From Ignavibacteriaceae bacterium (GTDB taxonomy: Bacteria > Bacteroidota > Ignavibacteria > Ignavibacteriales > Ignavibacteriaceae): a stretch of DNA of 5,882 nucleotides. The stretch is taken from assembly GCA_025449775.1 (NCBI GenBank), contig JANWIS010000087.1, positions 1 to 5,882 on the forward strand, read 5' to 3'. A program made the position numbers and the translations under genes. This document shows positions 5,675-5,882 of this stretch, piece by piece. Numbering within the stretch: position 1 is the first letter of the stretch; every line of letters starts with the position of its first letter. The notes under the pieces are model-generated. The model worked only from the letters and a program-made list of their open reading frames with translations. It was not told the origin of the DNA and did no database searches.

Positions 5675-5882
5675 TTACTTTATGACAACCATTTTCCTGG
5701 TCTGAGAAAAATTACCTGCCTTTAAAGTATAAATATATACCCCCGAACCTAAATCAAATTCGGATTTTTCAGTTGAGAATTCAACCGAGTGAGTTCCGGC
5801 ATCTTTGTTTTCATTCACCAGAACTGCAACTTCAGATCCAAGCATATTATAAACCGTCAGGTTAACATAACCGGCATCAGGA
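5675..5882 (-). CDS. C-terminal T9SS type A sorting domain of a secreted protein (partial, N-terminus off the right edge)
   Basis: Only the last 68 residues are visible, with the stop TAA at 5677-5675. They form the Ig-like C-terminal domain that the type IX secretion system recognises for export across the outer membrane and usually removes on release or attachment at the surface. Typical elements appear in order: VNLTVYNMLGSEVAVLV, then DAGTHSVEFS, then LGSGVYIYTLKAGNFSQTRKM, and a final hydrophobic VVIK. This pattern (a VYNxLG strand, an AGxHxVxF strand, a SGVYxYxLxAG strand, a basic KM and a hydrophobic end) is abundant in Ignavibacteria and Bacteroidota secreted proteins. The function of the rest of the protein cannot be seen. 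Its presence implies T9SS machinery elsewhere in the genome. Confidence 0.93.
   Translation of the reverse strand, partial: PDAGYVNLTVYNMLGSEVAVLVNENKDAGTHSVEFSTEKSEFDLGSGVYIYTLKAGNFSQTRKMVVIK

Noticed and set aside
1..5882. Mobile element, CRISPR array, tRNA or toxin-antitoxin locus
   Set aside because: No transposase or integrase motifs, no spaced direct repeats, no cloverleaf sequence and no paired small genes of known toxin-antitoxin type were found on either strand.

Overview
The window looks like a piece of an Ignavibacteria-type genome (Ignavibacteriota, in the wider Bacteroidota/Chlorobiota group). It is AT-rich. Its right edge holds the C-terminus of a protein ending in a type IX secretion system (T9SS) sorting domain of the kind common in that lineage, and its left edge holds a secreted subtilisin-like protease with SLH-type repeats. 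The lineage is inferred from protein style only; there is no rRNA or other marker gene here.

Layout from left to right. (1) Positions 1-2213, minus strand: a large secreted S8 (subtilase) protease with an intact catalytic triad, running off the left edge. It has a consensus-like sigma70 promoter and a perfect Shine-Dalgarno (SD) sequence. (2) 2214-2516: a 303-bp divergent intergenic region with that promoter and an orphan hairpin. (3) 2517-2936, plus strand: a small membrane-anchored monohaem cytochrome c. (4) 2949-2977: a terminator shared by the converging cytochrome and aldolase genes. (5) 2997-4043, minus strand: a class I fructose-bisphosphate aldolase of the FbaB/DhnA type. (6) 4150-4178: a strong terminator for the next gene. 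(7) 4198-4620, minus strand: a secreted 140-aa protein of unknown function. (8) 4796-4987 and about 4974-5615, plus strand: an overlapping pair encoding a 63-aa zinc-ribbon protein and a Gph-like HAD phosphatase. Neither has a convincing ATG start. (9) 5616-5647: a terminator for the following minus-strand gene. (10) 5675-5882, minus strand: the last 68 residues of a T9SS cargo protein, running off the right edge.

The genes form at least six short transcription units with no single shared pathway. Themes are export to the cell surface (protease, 140-aa protein, T9SS cargo), electron transfer (cytochrome), central carbon metabolism (aldolase) and phosphate-ester hydrolysis (HAD). I see no tRNA, rRNA, CRISPR array, insertion sequence or phage gene, and nothing that amounts to a clear new multi-gene system. 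The most unusual element is the zinc-ribbon/HAD pair: a TTG start, then a coding frame whose only upstream ATG is cut off by an in-frame TGA, so the second gene probably starts at a non-AUG codon inside the first gene.
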